Below the pieces are notes generated by a model. The model ran no database searches. It was not told the DNA's origin and saw nothing but the letters and a program-made list of their open reading frames with translations. A stretch of 64,000 nt of DNA from an uncultured Rivibacter sp. (GTDB lineage: Bacteria; Pseudomonadota; Gammaproteobacteria; Burkholderiales; Burkholderiaceae). Shown here one piece after another: positions 1 through 9,047 of the stretch. Position 1 is the first letter of the stretch; each line of letters begins with the position of its first letter. The position numbers and the translations under genes are program-made. The stretch is from contig CAMLLU010000025.1 of the NCBI GenBank assembly GCA_946480925.1, forward strand, positions 6,521 to 70,520. The letters are read 5' to 3'.

Positions 1-187
1 TGGCCATGCATACGCGCAGGATTGACTCAGCGGGGCCGACCCGGGGGGCGCAAGCAGTCAAGCGGAGCGCACTCGGCTCTGGAGGTTGTCCCGAACGTTG
101 CTGCATCGTCCTCCAGACGTGATGGGCTTCGATCGGGCACCTCCCTCCGCGCCATCTTCCACAAGTTGCATCGCCGACAATTCCGCG
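1..187. other. Leader region with no gene recognised
   Basis: No protein with recognisable domain content is seen upstream of mnmE. Frames that run through here are rich in Arg, Ser and Pro and look like non-coding translations. The window edge cuts the region, so a neighbour such as yidC, which often precedes mnmE, could lie just outside. Confidence 0.4.
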
Positions 188-1582
188 ATGCTGCCGCGCC
201 ACCACGACCCCATCGTCGCCATTGCCACCGCTCCCGGGCGTGGTGCCGTGGGCATCGTGCGTGTGTCAGGCCGCGACGTGTTGCCCGTCATCGAAGCGCT
301 GTGCGGGCAGCCGCTCAAGCCGCGCCAGGCACACTACCTCGCGTTCCGCGATGCACAGGGCGAGGCCATCGACCAGGGACTGGCGATCCACTTCCCTGCC
401 CCGCACAGCTACACCGGCGAAGACGTGCTCGAGCTGCAGGCGCACGGCGGGCCGGTGGTGCTGCAGCTGCTGCTGGCACGTTGCCTAGCTGCCGGTGCCG
501 AGCTCGGTCTGAGGTTGGCTGAACCGGGCGAGTTCACCGAGCGGGCTTTTCTCAACGACAAGATCGACCTCGCCCAGGCCGAAGCGATTGCGGATCTCAT
601 CGAGGCCAGCACCGAAGCTGCGGCGCGTTCCGCCAGCCGCTCGCTGAGTGGTGCCTTCTCGAAGGAAGTCGAGGCACTGCGTGATGCGCTCATCGAATTG
701 CGCATGCTGGTCGAAGCCACGCTGGACTTCCCCGAAGAGGAAATCGACTTCCTGGAGAAGGCCGATGCGCGCGGCCGGCTCGACCGCGTGGTGGCCCGGC
801 TCGACGCCGTGCTCGACCGGGCCCAACAAGGTGCGCTGCTGCGCGAGGGCATTCACGTGGTGCTGGCCGGCCAGCCCAACGTGGGCAAGAGTTCGCTGCT
901 CAATGCGCTAGCCGGCGCCGAGCTCGCGATCGTCACGCCCATTCCTGGCACCACGCGCGACAAGGTCAGCGAGACGATCCAGATTGAAGGTGTGCCCCTG
1001 CACGTGATCGACACGGCCGGCCTGCGCGAGGCCGGCGACGAGGTGGAGCGCATCGGCATCGCGCGCAGCTGGGCGGCCATCGAGGCCGCTGACGCAGTGT
1101 TGTTCCTGCACGATCTCACGCGCCTCGGCCAGCCCGGCTACGAAACGGCTGAACGCGACATCGAGCGGCGGCTGCCGCATGGTGTGGCGCAGCATGCGCG
1201 CATCGTGCACGTATACAACAAGGCCGATGCGCCCGATGCCGCGGAGCCGCCGGTGCCAGCCGAGGGTGAACAGGCGCTCAAGCTGTCGGCTAAGACTGGT
1301 GCCGGCCTCGAGGAACTGCGCCGCTGCCTGCTCGGCATTGCCGGCTGGCATGCCGCGCCCGAAGGGGTGTTCATCGCCCGGGCGAGGCATGTGCAGGCCC
1401 TGCAGGCGGCCCGGTGGCACTTGCAAGAGGCCCAGGCGCACTTGGGGCAAGCCGACGCCGCGCTCGACCTGCTGGCCGAGGAACTGCGCCTTGCGCACAA
1501 CGCACTCGGTGAAATCACCGGCGCCTTTTCGGCCGACGACCTGCTGGGCGAAATCTTCTCGCGTTTCTGTATCGGCAAGTAA
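188..1582 (+). CDS. mnmE: tRNA uridine-5-carboxymethylaminomethyl(34) synthesis GTPase MnmE
   Basis: This 464-residue protein matches the usual MnmE length. With MnmG it modifies U34 of tRNAs that read two-codon boxes, in the cytoplasm. The N-terminal folate-binding domain starts with [21 protein letters not shown]. The P-loop of the inserted G domain, GQPNVGKS, is at about residues 228-235. G2/G3 follow as PGTTRDKV and DTAGLRE, and the protein ends in the family signature FCIGK with its Cys near the C-terminus. The frame is open upstream, but the conserved N-terminus begins at the ATG at 188, so that start is preferred. The gene appears monocistronic here; a separate promoter-like sequence precedes the next gene. 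Confidence 0.97.
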   Translation: MLPRHHDPIVAIATAPGRGAVGIVRVSGRDVLPVIEALCGQPLKPRQAHYLAFRDAQGEAIDQGLAIHFPAPHSYTGEDVLELQAHGGPVVLQLLLARCLAAGAELGLRLAEPGEFTERAFLNDKIDLAQAEAIADLIEASTEAAARSASRSLSGAFSKEVEALRDALIELRMLVEATLDFPEEEIDFLEKADARGRLDRVVARLDAVLDRAQQGALLREGIHVVLAGQPNVGKSSLLNALAGAELAIVTPIPGTTRDKVSETIQIEGVPLHVIDTAGLREAGDEVERIGIARSWAAIEAADAVLFLHDLTRLGQPGYETAERDIERRLPHGVAQHARIVHVYNKADAPDAAEPPVPAEGEQALKLSAKTGAGLEELRRCLLGIAGWHAAPEGVFIARARHVQALQAARWHLQEAQAHLGQADAALDLLAEELRLAHNALGEITGAFSADDLLGEIFSRFCIGK

Positions 1583-1661
1583 GGGCCGCACTTTACGTGC
1601 ACTACGCCACGACTGCCAGCCCTGTCGCGTGACCGGCGGGCCACTCTGGGGGCGCAACGTG

Positions 1662-1690
1662 TTGTAGGCCACCTGGGTGGCGCCCATAAT
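1662..1690 (+). promoter_or_regulatory. Candidate sigma-70 promoter
   Basis: TTGTAG (1662-1667) and CATAAT (1685-1690) are separated by exactly 17 bases, upstream of the cyclic-nucleotide-binding protein gene. The match is good at both boxes for such GC-rich DNA; assignment is by inspection only. Confidence 0.45.
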
Positions 1691-1753
1691 GAAAGGAAAA
1701 ATTTCACGGTCGGCCCGTGCCTCTCCACGGCGCCGCTATTGCGAGACGACACG

Positions 1754-2221
1754 ATGGAACTCAACGATCTGGTCCAGGCGGTGCAGTCGCTCAACGCGGA
1801 AGATGCCTTCCGCGCGCGGCTTGACGCGCAACAGTGGAAAACCCTGGCGCAATACCTCACGCGCCACGAGATCCGCGCTGGTGATCTGCTCATCAAACAG
1901 GGTGACAACGACCGCACGGTCTACTTCCTCGGCCAGGGGTCACTGCAGGTGTTTGCCACTGGCGGCCCTCCGGGCTCGAGCCGCATCGCCATCCTGCGCA
2001 CCGGGTCGATCTGCGGCGAGCCGGGACTGTTTGCCGACGGGCCACGCACCGCGAACGTCGAGGCGATGATGCCTTGCGTGGTGTGGGCCCTGCGCCTGCC
2101 GCGCTTCGAGGAACTGGCCGCACGTGTGCCGGCCATCGCACTGGAAGTGGCGCGGGCCTGCGGCGGCGTGATGGCGATCCGCATGCGCGCCAACATGTCC
2201 AAGCAGATGCCGATTTCTTGA
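1754..2221 (+). CDS. Single-domain cyclic-nucleotide-binding (Crp/cNMP-BD) protein
   Basis: A 155-residue protein made almost entirely of one cNMP-binding beta-roll at about residues 25-140. The core LIKQGDNDRTVYFLGQGSLQV and the phosphate-binding cassette-like stretch GSICGEPGLFADGPRTANV are clear. There is no helix-turn-helix, so unlike Crp/Fnr it should not bind DNA itself. Such proteins act as ligand-sensing partners, or in the cytoplasm as modulators of unknown target. The ATG at 1754 is chosen because homology begins there; an upstream in-frame ATG at 1739 adds only five residues. It converges on apt across a strong terminator hairpin. Confidence 0.75.
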   Translation: MELNDLVQAVQSLNAEDAFRARLDAQQWKTLAQYLTRHEIRAGDLLIKQGDNDRTVYFLGQGSLQVFATGGPPGSSRIAILRTGSICGEPGLFADGPRTANVEAMMPCVVWALRLPRFEELAARVPAIALEVARACGGVMAIRMRANMSKQMPIS

Positions 2222-2308
2222 CCGCCCCCGTAGCGCCTGCGGGGCTCCCCCCTCAAGGGGCAGCCCAGCGGACCGGCGGAGCCGGATCCGCGGCGCCCAC
2301 GCTGATCG

Positions 2309-2333
2309 ACAAAGGCCGCAACGCGGCCTTTGT
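2309..2333. terminator. Bidirectional rho-independent terminator
   Basis: An 11-bp perfect stem (ACAAAGGCCGC / GCGGCCTTTGT) with a three-base loop lies between two convergent genes. The outer A and T runs give a U-rich end in both directions. Confidence 0.75.
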
Positions 2334-2345
2334 CTCTGGTGGTTC

Positions 2346-2897
2346 TCAGTGGCCTGCGAAGCTGACGAGCGTGAACAGCGGTAGTCCGGCGGCTCGCAGC
2401 TTGTCCGAGCCATGCAGCTCCGGCAGGTCCACGATGGCCGCACCCTCGATCACCGTTGCCCCCAGGCGCTGCAGCAGCCGCATGCCGGCCATCATGGTGC
2501 CGCCGGTGGCGATCAGGTCGTCGATCAGCACGACCCGGTCGCCGGGTTTCACTGCATCGGTGTGCAGCTCCACCGTGGCGCTGCCGTATTCGAGCTCGTA
2601 GGTTTCTTCCACCGTTGTGAAGGGCAGCTTGCCCTTCTTGCGGATCGGCACGAAGCCGATGTTGAGTTCGTAGGCCAGCACAGAGCCGATGATGAAGCCG
2701 CGCGCGTCGAGCCCGGCGATCACGCTGGGCCGCACGTCGAAGTAGCGGTGCACGAACTCGTCGATCAGCACGCGGAAGACCTTGGGGTTCTGCAGCAGCG
2801 GCGTGATGTCGCGGAACTGCACGCCCGGCTCCGGCCAGTCGGCCACGGTGCGGATGTGCTGCTTGATGAAATCGCTGGGGTGTTGGTTCATGGCCAT
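2346..2897 (-). CDS. apt: Adenine phosphoribosyltransferase
   Basis: The enzyme joins adenine to PRPP to give AMP in purine salvage, in the cytosol. The 183-residue protein carries the PRPP-binding signature [13 protein letters not shown] at about 123-135 and the family stretches [12 protein letters not shown] and [11 protein letters not shown]. Length equals that of E. coli Apt (183). Two in-frame ATGs (2897 and 2891) are possible and neither has a strong Shine-Dalgarno sequence; the longer is given. The gene is transcribed away from the Kef antiporter's 3' end and may be cotranscribed with it (77-base gap). Confidence 0.96.
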   Translation of the reverse strand: MAMNQHPSDFIKQHIRTVADWPEPGVQFRDITPLLQNPKVFRVLIDEFVHRYFDVRPSVIAGLDARGFIIGSVLAYELNIGFVPIRKKGKLPFTTVEETYELEYGSATVELHTDAVKPGDRVVLIDDLIATGGTMMAGMRLLQRLGATVIEGAAIVDLPELHGSDKLRAAGLPLFTLVSFAGH

Positions 2898-2974
2898 GAC
2901 AACTGGCTCGCAGCAAGGCGCGCGACAAAGGCGCAAACCCCGGGATTTTGGACCGTCTGCGGGCTGAACGGCTG

Positions 2975-4972
2975 CTAACCGTGCAGCAGCCGTGCCTCTG
3001 CCAGCAACAACGCTTCGGGTTGGCCGGCCAGCACCAGCGTGTCGCCCTCGGCCAGTTCGAACTCACCGTGGGGTTTCACGACGCGGCCGTTGGCGCGGCG
3101 GATCGACATCACGTTCACGTTCAATCCGTCGAGCGACAGCAGCGACAGCGTACGGCCCAGGCTGGCCGCGCCGGCGTTGAGCGTGACGCTCTGCAGGCGT
3201 GCCTGCTGACGTTCCTCGACCGTGTCGTCGTCGGCACCGTGGAAGTAGCCGCGTAGCAAGCCGTAGCGGGCGTCGCGCTGGTCCTGTACCACGCGGATCA
3301 CTCGCCGCATCGGCACGCCCACCAGCGCCAGCACGTGCGATGCCATCATCAACGAACCCTCGATGGCCTCGGGCACCACCTCGGTGGCGCCTGCAGCCTG
3401 CAGCTTTTCTAGATCGTTGTCGTCCAGCGTGCGCACGATCACCGGCACGGTGGGCGCGTGCTCGTGCACGTGCTGCAGGATCTTCATCGCCGAGGCCGTG
3501 TCGTGATAGCTCACCACCACCGCGCTGGCGCGCGCCAGGCCGGCGGCCATGAGGCTCTGCAGCCGGGCGGCGTCACCGAACACCACGCTCTGGCCAGCCG
3601 CGGCAGCGTGGCGCACGCGATCGGGGTCCAGGTCGAGCGCCATGTACGGAATGCCTTCGGCTTCGAGCAGTCGCGCCAGGTTCTGCCCTGAGCGGCCGTA
3701 GCCGCAGATGATCACGTGCGCCTCGGTACGGATCGACTTCTTGGCAATGGTGGTCAGCGCCACCGACTGCATCAGCCATTCGCTCGAGTACAGCTTCATC
3801 ACGATGCGGTTGCTGTACATCACGATCAATGGCGTGGCCAGCATCGACAACACCATGGCGGCCAGCACCGGATTGCGCAGGTGCTCGGGGATCAGCTGGT
3901 TCTGCGTGGCCAGCGACAGCAGCACGAAGCCGAACTCGCCCGCCTGCGCGAGGTACAGGCCGGTGCGCAGCGCCACGCCGGGGCTCGCGCCGAACAACCG
4001 TGCCAGCAGCGTGACGAGGCCGAACTTGAAGAGCACCGGCAGCGTCACCATCACGAGCACCAGCGCCCAGCGGTCGAGCAGTGCGGTCCAGTCGAGCTTC
4101 ATGCCCAGTGTGATGAAGAACAGGCCGAGCAGCACGTCGTGGAACGGCCGGATATCGGTTTCCACCTGGTGCTTGTATTCAGTCTCGGCGATCAGCATGC
4201 CGGCGACGAACGCGCCCAGCGCCAACGACAAGCCCGCTAGCTGCGTGAGCCAGGCCAGTCCCAGCGTCACCAGCAGTAGGTTCAGGATGAACAGCTCTTC
4301 GCTCTTGCGACGTGCCACCAGCGTGAGCCACCAGCGCATCGCACGCTGCCCGCCTGACAGCAGCAAGGCCAGCACTGCGGCGGCCTTCAGTGCGGCGAGT
4401 GCGAGGCCGGTGAACATGCTCTCGCTCTGCGCACCCAGGGCTGGAATGAGCACGAGCAGCGGCACCACCGCCAAATCTTGGAACAGCAGCACGCCCATCA
4501 CGCGGCGGCCGTGTTCGCTCTCGAGTTCCAGCCGCTCGGCCATCAGCTTCACGACGATGGCGGTGCTGCTCATCGCCAGAGCGGAGCCCAGCGCGATGGC
4601 GCTGCGCCAGTCCAGGCCCCAGGGCTTGCCGAAGCTGGTCATCCACCAGGCAAGAAAGCCGTTGGCCGCGATCGCCACCAGGATGGTCAGTGACACCTGG
4701 CTGAAGCCCAACCCGAACACCAGCGTGCGCATGCTGCGCAGCTTCGGCAGGTTGAATTCCAACCCGATCACGAACATGAGGAACACCACGCCGAACTCGG
4801 CCAGGTGCTCGATGCTTTGTGCATCGTGCGTGGCCGACAGCACGAACGGGCCGATGAGCATCCCCACCGCGAGGTAGCCCAGCATGGGCGGCAGCGTGAG
4901 GCTGCGGAACACCACGACGCCCAGCACGGCGGCGACGAGGAACAGCAGTGCGAGTTCGAGCGTTGTGGCCAT
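2975..4972 (-). CDS. CPA2-family monovalent cation:proton antiporter (KefB/KefC/YbaL type)
   Basis: An inner-membrane K+ or Na+/H+ exchanger of 665 residues. About 12-13 hydrophobic segments fill residues 1-395. A cytosolic TrkA-N (RCK) nucleotide-binding domain starts near residue 417 with the Rossmann motif [17 protein letters not shown], and a TrkA-C domain covers about 595-660. The architecture matches KefB/KefC/YbaL, which adjust potassium and pH in response to nucleotide or glutathione adducts. The separate small KefF/KefG-type activator is not next to it, so glutathione gating cannot be assumed. It is divergent from kdsD with only 70 bases between the starts, which must hold both promoters. 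Confidence 0.9.
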   Translation of the reverse strand: MATTLELALLFLVAAVLGVVVFRSLTLPPMLGYLAVGMLIGPFVLSATHDAQSIEHLAEFGVVFLMFVIGLEFNLPKLRSMRTLVFGLGFSQVSLTILVAIAANGFLAWWMTSFGKPWGLDWRSAIALGSALAMSSTAIVVKLMAERLELESEHGRRVMGVLLFQDLAVVPLLVLIPALGAQSESMFTGLALAALKAAAVLALLLSGGQRAMRWWLTLVARRKSEELFILNLLLVTLGLAWLTQLAGLSLALGAFVAGMLIAETEYKHQVETDIRPFHDVLLGLFFITLGMKLDWTALLDRWALVLVMVTLPVLFKFGLVTLLARLFGASPGVALRTGLYLAQAGEFGFVLLSLATQNQLIPEHLRNPVLAAMVLSMLATPLIVMYSNRIVMKLYSSEWLMQSVALTTIAKKSIRTEAHVIICGYGRSGQNLARLLEAEGIPYMALDLDPDRVRHAAAAGQSVVFGDAARLQSLMAAGLARASAVVVSYHDTASAMKILQHVHEHAPTVPVIVRTLDDNDLEKLQAAGATEVVPEAIEGSLMMASHVLALVGVPMRRVIRVVQDQRDARYGLLRGYFHGADDDTVEERQQARLQSVTLNAGAASLGRTLSLLSLDGLNVNVMSIRRANGRVVKPHGEFELAEGDTLVLAGQPEALLLAEARLLHG

Positions 4973-5042
4973 TTGGCGGGGAGTGCAAGGCCTGTGCCCG
5001 ACAGGCTCCTAAAATCGCCCGATCCTACCCAAGCAACACGTC

Positions 5043-6035
5043 GTGTCCCATCCTTCTGCACCCTTCGACGCGCAGCGTGCCATCGCATTGGCACAACAGA
5101 CGCTCGACATCGAGGCCCAGGCGCTGGCCGAAGTGCGCCAAAGGGTGGGCGAAGCCTTCTCGCAGGCGGTGGCTCGCGTGCTGCGCTGCACCGGTCGCGT
5201 GGTCGTGATGGGCATGGGCAAGAGCGGCCACGTGGGCCGCAAGATCGCTGCCACGCTGGCCTCCACCGGCACGCCGGCGATGTTCGTGCACCCGGCCGAA
5301 GCCAGCCATGGCGACCTCGGCATGGTCACGCCGCACGACGTGGTGCTGGCCATCTCCAACTCCGGTGAAGTCGATGAGCTCACGGCCATCCTGCCGGCGA
5401 TCAAGCGGCTGGGCGTGCCGGTCATCGCGATGACCGGCCGTGCACAATCGACGCTGGCCAAGCATGCCGACGTGGTGCTGGACAACGCGGTGACGAAGGA
5501 AGCCTGCCCGCTGAACCTGGCCCCCACCGCCAGCACTACTGCGCAGCTCGCGTTGGGCGACGCGCTCGCTGTGGCATTGCTCGATGCGCGGGGCTTCAAG
5601 GAAGAGGACTTCGCGCGCTCGCACCCCGGCGGTTCCTTGGGTCGCAAGCTGCTCACCCACGTGCGCGACCTCATGCGCACCGCCGACGACGTGCCGCGCG
5701 TGAGCGCGGAAACCGGCTTCACCGCGATGATGCGCGAGATGAGCACCAAGGGTCTGGGTGCTACCGCGGTCACCGACGAAGCCGGCCATGTGCTGGGCAT
5801 CTTCACCGACGGCGACCTGCGTCGCTGCGTCGAACAGGGCCGCGACCTCCGCGAGCTCAAGGCCGCCGACGTGATGCATCGCAACCCGCGCACCATTCGC
5901 GACGACGTGCTGGCCGTCGAGGCGGCCGACCTGATGGAAGAGGCACGTATCACCACCGTGCTGGTGATCGACGAACACGGCGCGCTGGCCGGCGTGGTGA
6001 ACTCCAACGACCTGATGCGTGCCAAGGTCATCTGA
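5043..6035 (+). CDS. kdsD: D-arabinose-5-phosphate isomerase (KpsF/GutQ family)
   Basis: It converts D-ribulose-5-phosphate to D-arabinose-5-phosphate, the first step of KDO synthesis for LPS. The 330-residue protein has an SIS sugar-isomerase domain (about 40-185, with GMGKSGHVGRKIAATLASTG near 56-75) and two CBS domains (about 205-325). This is the standard KdsD architecture. The start codon is GTG at 5043; no upstream ATG fits the conserved N-terminus and no strong Shine-Dalgarno is visible. It is the first gene of a kdsD-kdsC-lptC run, the classical LPS order, so the LPS role is preferred over the capsule paralogue KpsF. Confidence 0.94.
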   Translation: MSHPSAPFDAQRAIALAQQTLDIEAQALAEVRQRVGEAFSQAVARVLRCTGRVVVMGMGKSGHVGRKIAATLASTGTPAMFVHPAEASHGDLGMVTPHDVVLAISNSGEVDELTAILPAIKRLGVPVIAMTGRAQSTLAKHADVVLDNAVTKEACPLNLAPTASTTAQLALGDALAVALLDARGFKEEDFARSHPGGSLGRKLLTHVRDLMRTADDVPRVSAETGFTAMMREMSTKGLGATAVTDEAGHVLGIFTDGDLRRCVEQGRDLRELKAADVMHRNPRTIRDDVLAVEAADLMEEARITTVLVIDEHGALAGVVNSNDLMRAKVI

Positions 6036-6071
6036 CGCGCGGCAACGTACAACAACAACCAGAACCCGGCC

Positions 6072-6653
6072 ATGCGCGAGCTCCAGCCCACGCTTTCGTT
6101 CGACCCTGCACTGCTGCTCAAGGCGCAGGGCATCAAGGCAGCCATCTTCGACGTCGACGGTGTGCTGACCGATGGCCGCATCTACATCGGAGAAGGTGGC
6201 GAAGGCTTCAAGGCCTTCTGCACGCTCGACGGCCATGGGCTGAAGCTCCTCGCGCAAGGCGGCATCACACCCATCGTGATCACCGGCCGCGACGCGCCGG
6301 CAGTACGTCGCCGCATGGCCGACCTGAAGATCGTGCACGCCGTGTATGGCGTGCACGACAAGCTCGCCGCTGCACAGCAGCTGATGGCGCAGCTCGGCCT
6401 CGCGTGGCGCGACGTTGCTGCCATCGGAGACGACTGGCCCGACCTGCCGCTGCTGGTGCGTGCAGCCTTTGCCGTCGCGCCGCCGCAGGCGCATGCCGAA
6501 GTGAAGGCCGCGGTGCACTACGTGACGCAGGCCGAAAGCGGCTACGGGGCGGCACGCGAGTTCTGCGATCTGCTGCTGGTGGCGGCCGGCCGTTATGCCG
6601 AGTTGCTGCATGGCCATCTGGTCACGCTCGACGACGGCAGCACGCCCTCGTAA
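6072..6653 (+). CDS. kdsC: 3-deoxy-D-manno-octulosonate 8-phosphate phosphatase
   Basis: It removes phosphate from KDO-8-P in the KDO pathway. The 193-residue HAD phosphatase has the nucleophile motif IFDVDGVLTDGRI near 25-37 (catalytic Asp pair D-x-D), GRDAPAVRRR near 75-84, and the Mg-binding GDDWPDLPLL near 118-127. It lacks a cap domain, as KdsC does; the family works as a tetramer. It lies 36 bases after kdsD and 12 bases before lptC, so the three are probably one transcript. Confidence 0.95.
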   Translation: MRELQPTLSFDPALLLKAQGIKAAIFDVDGVLTDGRIYIGEGGEGFKAFCTLDGHGLKLLAQGGITPIVITGRDAPAVRRRMADLKIVHAVYGVHDKLAAAQQLMAQLGLAWRDVAAIGDDWPDLPLLVRAAFAVAPPQAHAEVKAAVHYVTQAESGYGAAREFCDLLLVAAGRYAELLHGHLVTLDDGSTPS

Positions 6654-6665
6654 GCCCAACGACGC

Positions 6666-7391
6666 ATGACGGTGGAAGACAGCGTTCCGCTTGCCGAACT
6701 CGAGCCGCTGGCGCCGCTCACGCCGCCTACGCAGCGTCGCCGCCGTGCAGGCCCCTGGCATGCGCGGGTGTGGGAAAACATCGCGGTGTCCTTGCCAGCG
6801 CTGCTGATGGCCTTGCTGGCCGCGGGCACCTGGTGGCTGGTCAAGAACACGCCGGCGCCCGACCCCGAGCGGCCGTCGGCGCCGCCGCGCCACGTGCCGG
6901 ACTACGAGATGCAGAAGTTCTCGATGCAGCGTTTCCTGCCCGACGGCACGCCCAGCGGCAAGGTCGAAGGCGAGGCGCTGCGCCACTACCCAGACACCGA
7001 CACGCTGGAGATCGACTCGGTGCGGCTTCGTTCGATCGATCCCAAGGGCATGGTCTCGACCGCGAGCGCGAAGCGCGCACTGGCCAACGGCGACATGAGC
7101 GAAGTGCAACTGATCGGCTCGGCGCGCGTGCTGCGCGAGCCGCCGCCCGGCGCGCGCAATGGCGAGCCCTTTGAATTCCGTGGCGAATTCCTGCACCTGT
7201 TCACCGACACCGAACGCGTGCGCTCGCATCTGCCGGTCACGCTGATCAGCGGCCGCAGCGAGATCCGCGCCGACAGCCTGGACTACGACCACCTCACGCA
7301 AACCGCCGTGCTGACAGGCCGCGTGAAAGGCAACATCGCCTCGCAAGGCAACGATGCACCTGCCGCTGCAGCCAACCGGGAGACCCCATGA
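6666..7391 (+). CDS. lptC: LPS export ABC transporter periplasmic anchor LptC
   Basis: A bitopic inner-membrane protein that passes LPS from LptB2FG to LptA. The 241 residues comprise a Pro-rich cytosolic leader, one membrane helix at about 37-58 (ENIAVSLPALLMALLAAGTW), and a periplasmic beta-jellyroll. The jellyroll includes YPDTDTLEIDSVRLRSID and repeats of the LptC/OstA type (RVRSHLPVTLISGRSEIRAD). It is longer than E. coli LptC (191), which is common in Burkholderiales. Its stop overlaps the start of the SDR gene (ATGA). Genes lptA and lptB are not adjacent in this window. Confidence 0.9.
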   Translation: MTVEDSVPLAELEPLAPLTPPTQRRRRAGPWHARVWENIAVSLPALLMALLAAGTWWLVKNTPAPDPERPSAPPRHVPDYEMQKFSMQRFLPDGTPSGKVEGEALRHYPDTDTLEIDSVRLRSIDPKGMVSTASAKRALANGDMSEVQLIGSARVLREPPPGARNGEPFEFRGEFLHLFTDTERVRSHLPVTLISGRSEIRADSLDYDHLTQTAVLTGRVKGNIASQGNDAPAAAANRETP

Positions 7392-8161
7392 GGCTGGTGT
7401 TCATCACTGGGGCCTCCAGCGGCATCGGGCAGGCGCTGGCAGCGCGTTTCTATCGCGAGGGGTACCGCCTCGCGCTGGTGGCGCGGCGCGCGAATGAGAT
7501 CGAAAGCTGGGCTCGCACCCAGGGCTTTGCCGTCGAGCGCGTGGGCGTGTACGCCGCCGACGTACGCCAACCCGACAGCGTGATCACCGCGGCGCGTGAA
7601 TGCATCGCGAAGCAAGGCGTGCCCGACGTGGTGATCGCCAACGCCGGCATCAGCGTGGGCATCGACACCGCCGAGTACGAAGACCTCGAGGTGATGCGCG
7701 CTACCTTCGAGACCAACAACCTCGGCATGGCCGCCACCTTCCACCCCTTCATCAAGCCGATGCAGGAGGCCTGCCACGGCACGCTGGTGGGCATTGCCAG
7801 TGTTGGGGCGATTCGCGGCTTACCGGGCCATGGCGCCTACTGTTCGAGCAAGGCCGCGGTGGTGAGCTACTGCGAGAGCCTGCGCGGCGAATGCAGGCCG
7901 TTCGGGGTGAAGGTCGTCACGCTGGTACCGGGCTACGTCGCCACGCCGCTCACGGCCAGCAACACCTACCCCATGCCCTTCCTGATGACGCCAGAACAGT
8001 TTGCCGAGCGCGCATTCCGTGCCATCGAGGCCGGCACGAGCTATCGCGTCATTCCGTGGCAGATGGGCGTGGTGGCGAAGCTGTTGCGCGCTTTGCCCAA
8101 CGCGTTGTTCGACCGCGTGCTGGCTGGTCGCGGCCGCAAGAAGCGGCTCAGCGAAATGTGA
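7388..8161 (+). CDS. Short-chain dehydrogenase/reductase (SDR)
   Basis: A 257-residue classical SDR, substrate unknown. The NAD(P)-binding motif TGASSGIG is at residues 7-14, NAG at about 87-89, and the catalytic Tyr-x3-Lys appears in AYCSSKAAV (Tyr151, Lys155). It overlaps lptC by four bases, so it is translationally coupled to the LPS genes; relatives beside lptC are common in Burkholderiales. The C-terminus (LLRALPNALFDRVLAG) is amphipathic, which could suggest membrane contact. A strong terminator follows. A role in lipid or envelope metabolism is plausible but rests only on the neighbourhood. Confidence 0.85.
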   Translation: MRLVFITGASSGIGQALAARFYREGYRLALVARRANEIESWARTQGFAVERVGVYAADVRQPDSVITAARECIAKQGVPDVVIANAGISVGIDTAEYEDLEVMRATFETNNLGMAATFHPFIKPMQEACHGTLVGIASVGAIRGLPGHGAYCSSKAAVVSYCESLRGECRPFGVKVVTLVPGYVATPLTASNTYPMPFLMTPEQFAERAFRAIEAGTSYRVIPWQMGVVAKLLRALPNALFDRVLAGRGRKKRLSEM

Positions 8162-8231
8162 GTTCCAGGCGCGCAAGCGCGTGCCAATTGATGAACGCGA
8201 ATTGATGGATGCGATTGATGCATGCCAATGA

Positions 8232-8264
8232 AAAAGGCGGTGCGCCTTGCGGCCACCGCCTTTT
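8232..8264. terminator. Bidirectional rho-independent terminator
   Basis: An 11-bp perfect stem (AAAAGGCGGTG / CACCGCCTTTT) with an 11-base loop separates the LPS/SDR operon from the convergent RNA-binding protein gene. The A and T tracts at the two ends make it work in both directions. Confidence 0.8.
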
Positions 8265-8286
8265 CGTTTGTGGGTGCGTCCGGGGT

Positions 8287-8775
8287 TCAGTAACCGCCGC
8301 GGCCACCACCGTAGCCACCACCACCGCCGCCGTAGCCGCCACCGCCGCTGCGGCCACCACCGCCGCCGCCGTAGCCACCACCGCCGCCGCCGTAGCCACC
8401 ACCACCGCTGCGGCCACCGCCGCCGCCGTAGCCGCCACCACCGCCTTCGCGACGACCGCCGCCGAAGCCGCCGCCACCACCACCGCCGCCGCCACCGTAC
8501 GGACCGCGGAAGCCGCCCGGACGCTCTTCACGAGGACGGGCTTCGTTGACGACGATGGCGCGGCCGGACAACGGCTGGCCGTTCATGCCTTCGATGGCCG
8601 ACTGGGCTTCGGAGTCCGAGCCCATTTCAACGAATCCGAAGCCTTTCGAGCGGCCAGTGTCGCGGTCCATCATGACCTTGGCCGAGGTGACCGAACCGAA
8701 CTGCGAGAACGCTTGCTGCAGCTCTTCGTCACGCACGCTGTAGGCAAGGTTGCCTACGTAGAGTTTGTTGCCCAT
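8287..8775 (-). CDS. Glycine-rich RNA-binding protein (single RRM)
   Basis: A 162-residue protein with one RNA-recognition motif at residues 3-80 and a tail of Gly, Tyr and Arg (about 88-162). The RNP2 motif KLYVGNLAY and the RNP1 motif SKGFGFVEM are intact. The tail is built of YGGGGGG- and RSGGGG-type units encoded by GGC/GGT-rich repeats. This is the bacterial RRM family often linked to cold or stress and thought to bind or chaperone mRNA in the cytosol. A good Shine-Dalgarno (AGGAAAGG) sits nine bases before the ATG. The 272 bases upstream to 9047 hold no gene and may form a long leader, as in many cold-shock genes. Confidence 0.92.
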   Translation of the reverse strand: MGNKLYVGNLAYSVRDEELQQAFSQFGSVTSAKVMMDRDTGRSKGFGFVEMGSDSEAQSAIEGMNGQPLSGRAIVVNEARPREERPGGFRGPYGGGGGGGGGGFGGGRREGGGGGYGGGGGRSGGGGYGGGGGGYGGGGGGRSGGGGYGGGGGGYGGGRGGY

Positions 8776-9047
8776 GGATGAGCGCCTTTCCTAGAAACCA
8801 GAACAGAGAACCATGTGGAGCTCAACCCATCGGGACCTATTTCCAGAGAAGGCGCGGCTACCAGACACAGGAGCCGGATTATGTGGTAAAGCTCACGCGA
8901 GTGCGCTAGCCCGTTTGGCTACTTCTCGCGGAAAGTGTTGTATCTGCGCCGTTTCCGGGCCGTCGGGTTCGGGTTTCCCCGTGGCTTGGTGAGGCGTCGT
9001 GAGCAACTGTTGCGTTGCATCAGCGCACCTATCATGGGCGCCCTCCC

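Noticed and set aside
3708..4877. A long plus-strand open frame opposite the Kef antiporter
   Set aside because: The minus-strand frame has clear antiporter and TrkA motifs; the plus-strand residues are Ser/Arg-rich without known motifs.
4973..5042. A precise promoter for kdsD (TAAAAT near 5010)
   Set aside because: The -10-like box has no acceptable -35 at the right distance, so no site was called.
5025..7346. A 773-codon open frame on the minus strand opposite kdsD-kdsC-lptC
   Set aside because: It is an antisense shadow of three well-supported genes; residues are His/Arg/Gly-rich, with no domain content, as expected from GC-rich codon bias.
8310..8490. GCC/ACC-rich microsatellite-like sequence as an independent repeat
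   Set aside because: It is the coding sequence for the Gly-rich tail of the RNA-binding protein on the minus strand.
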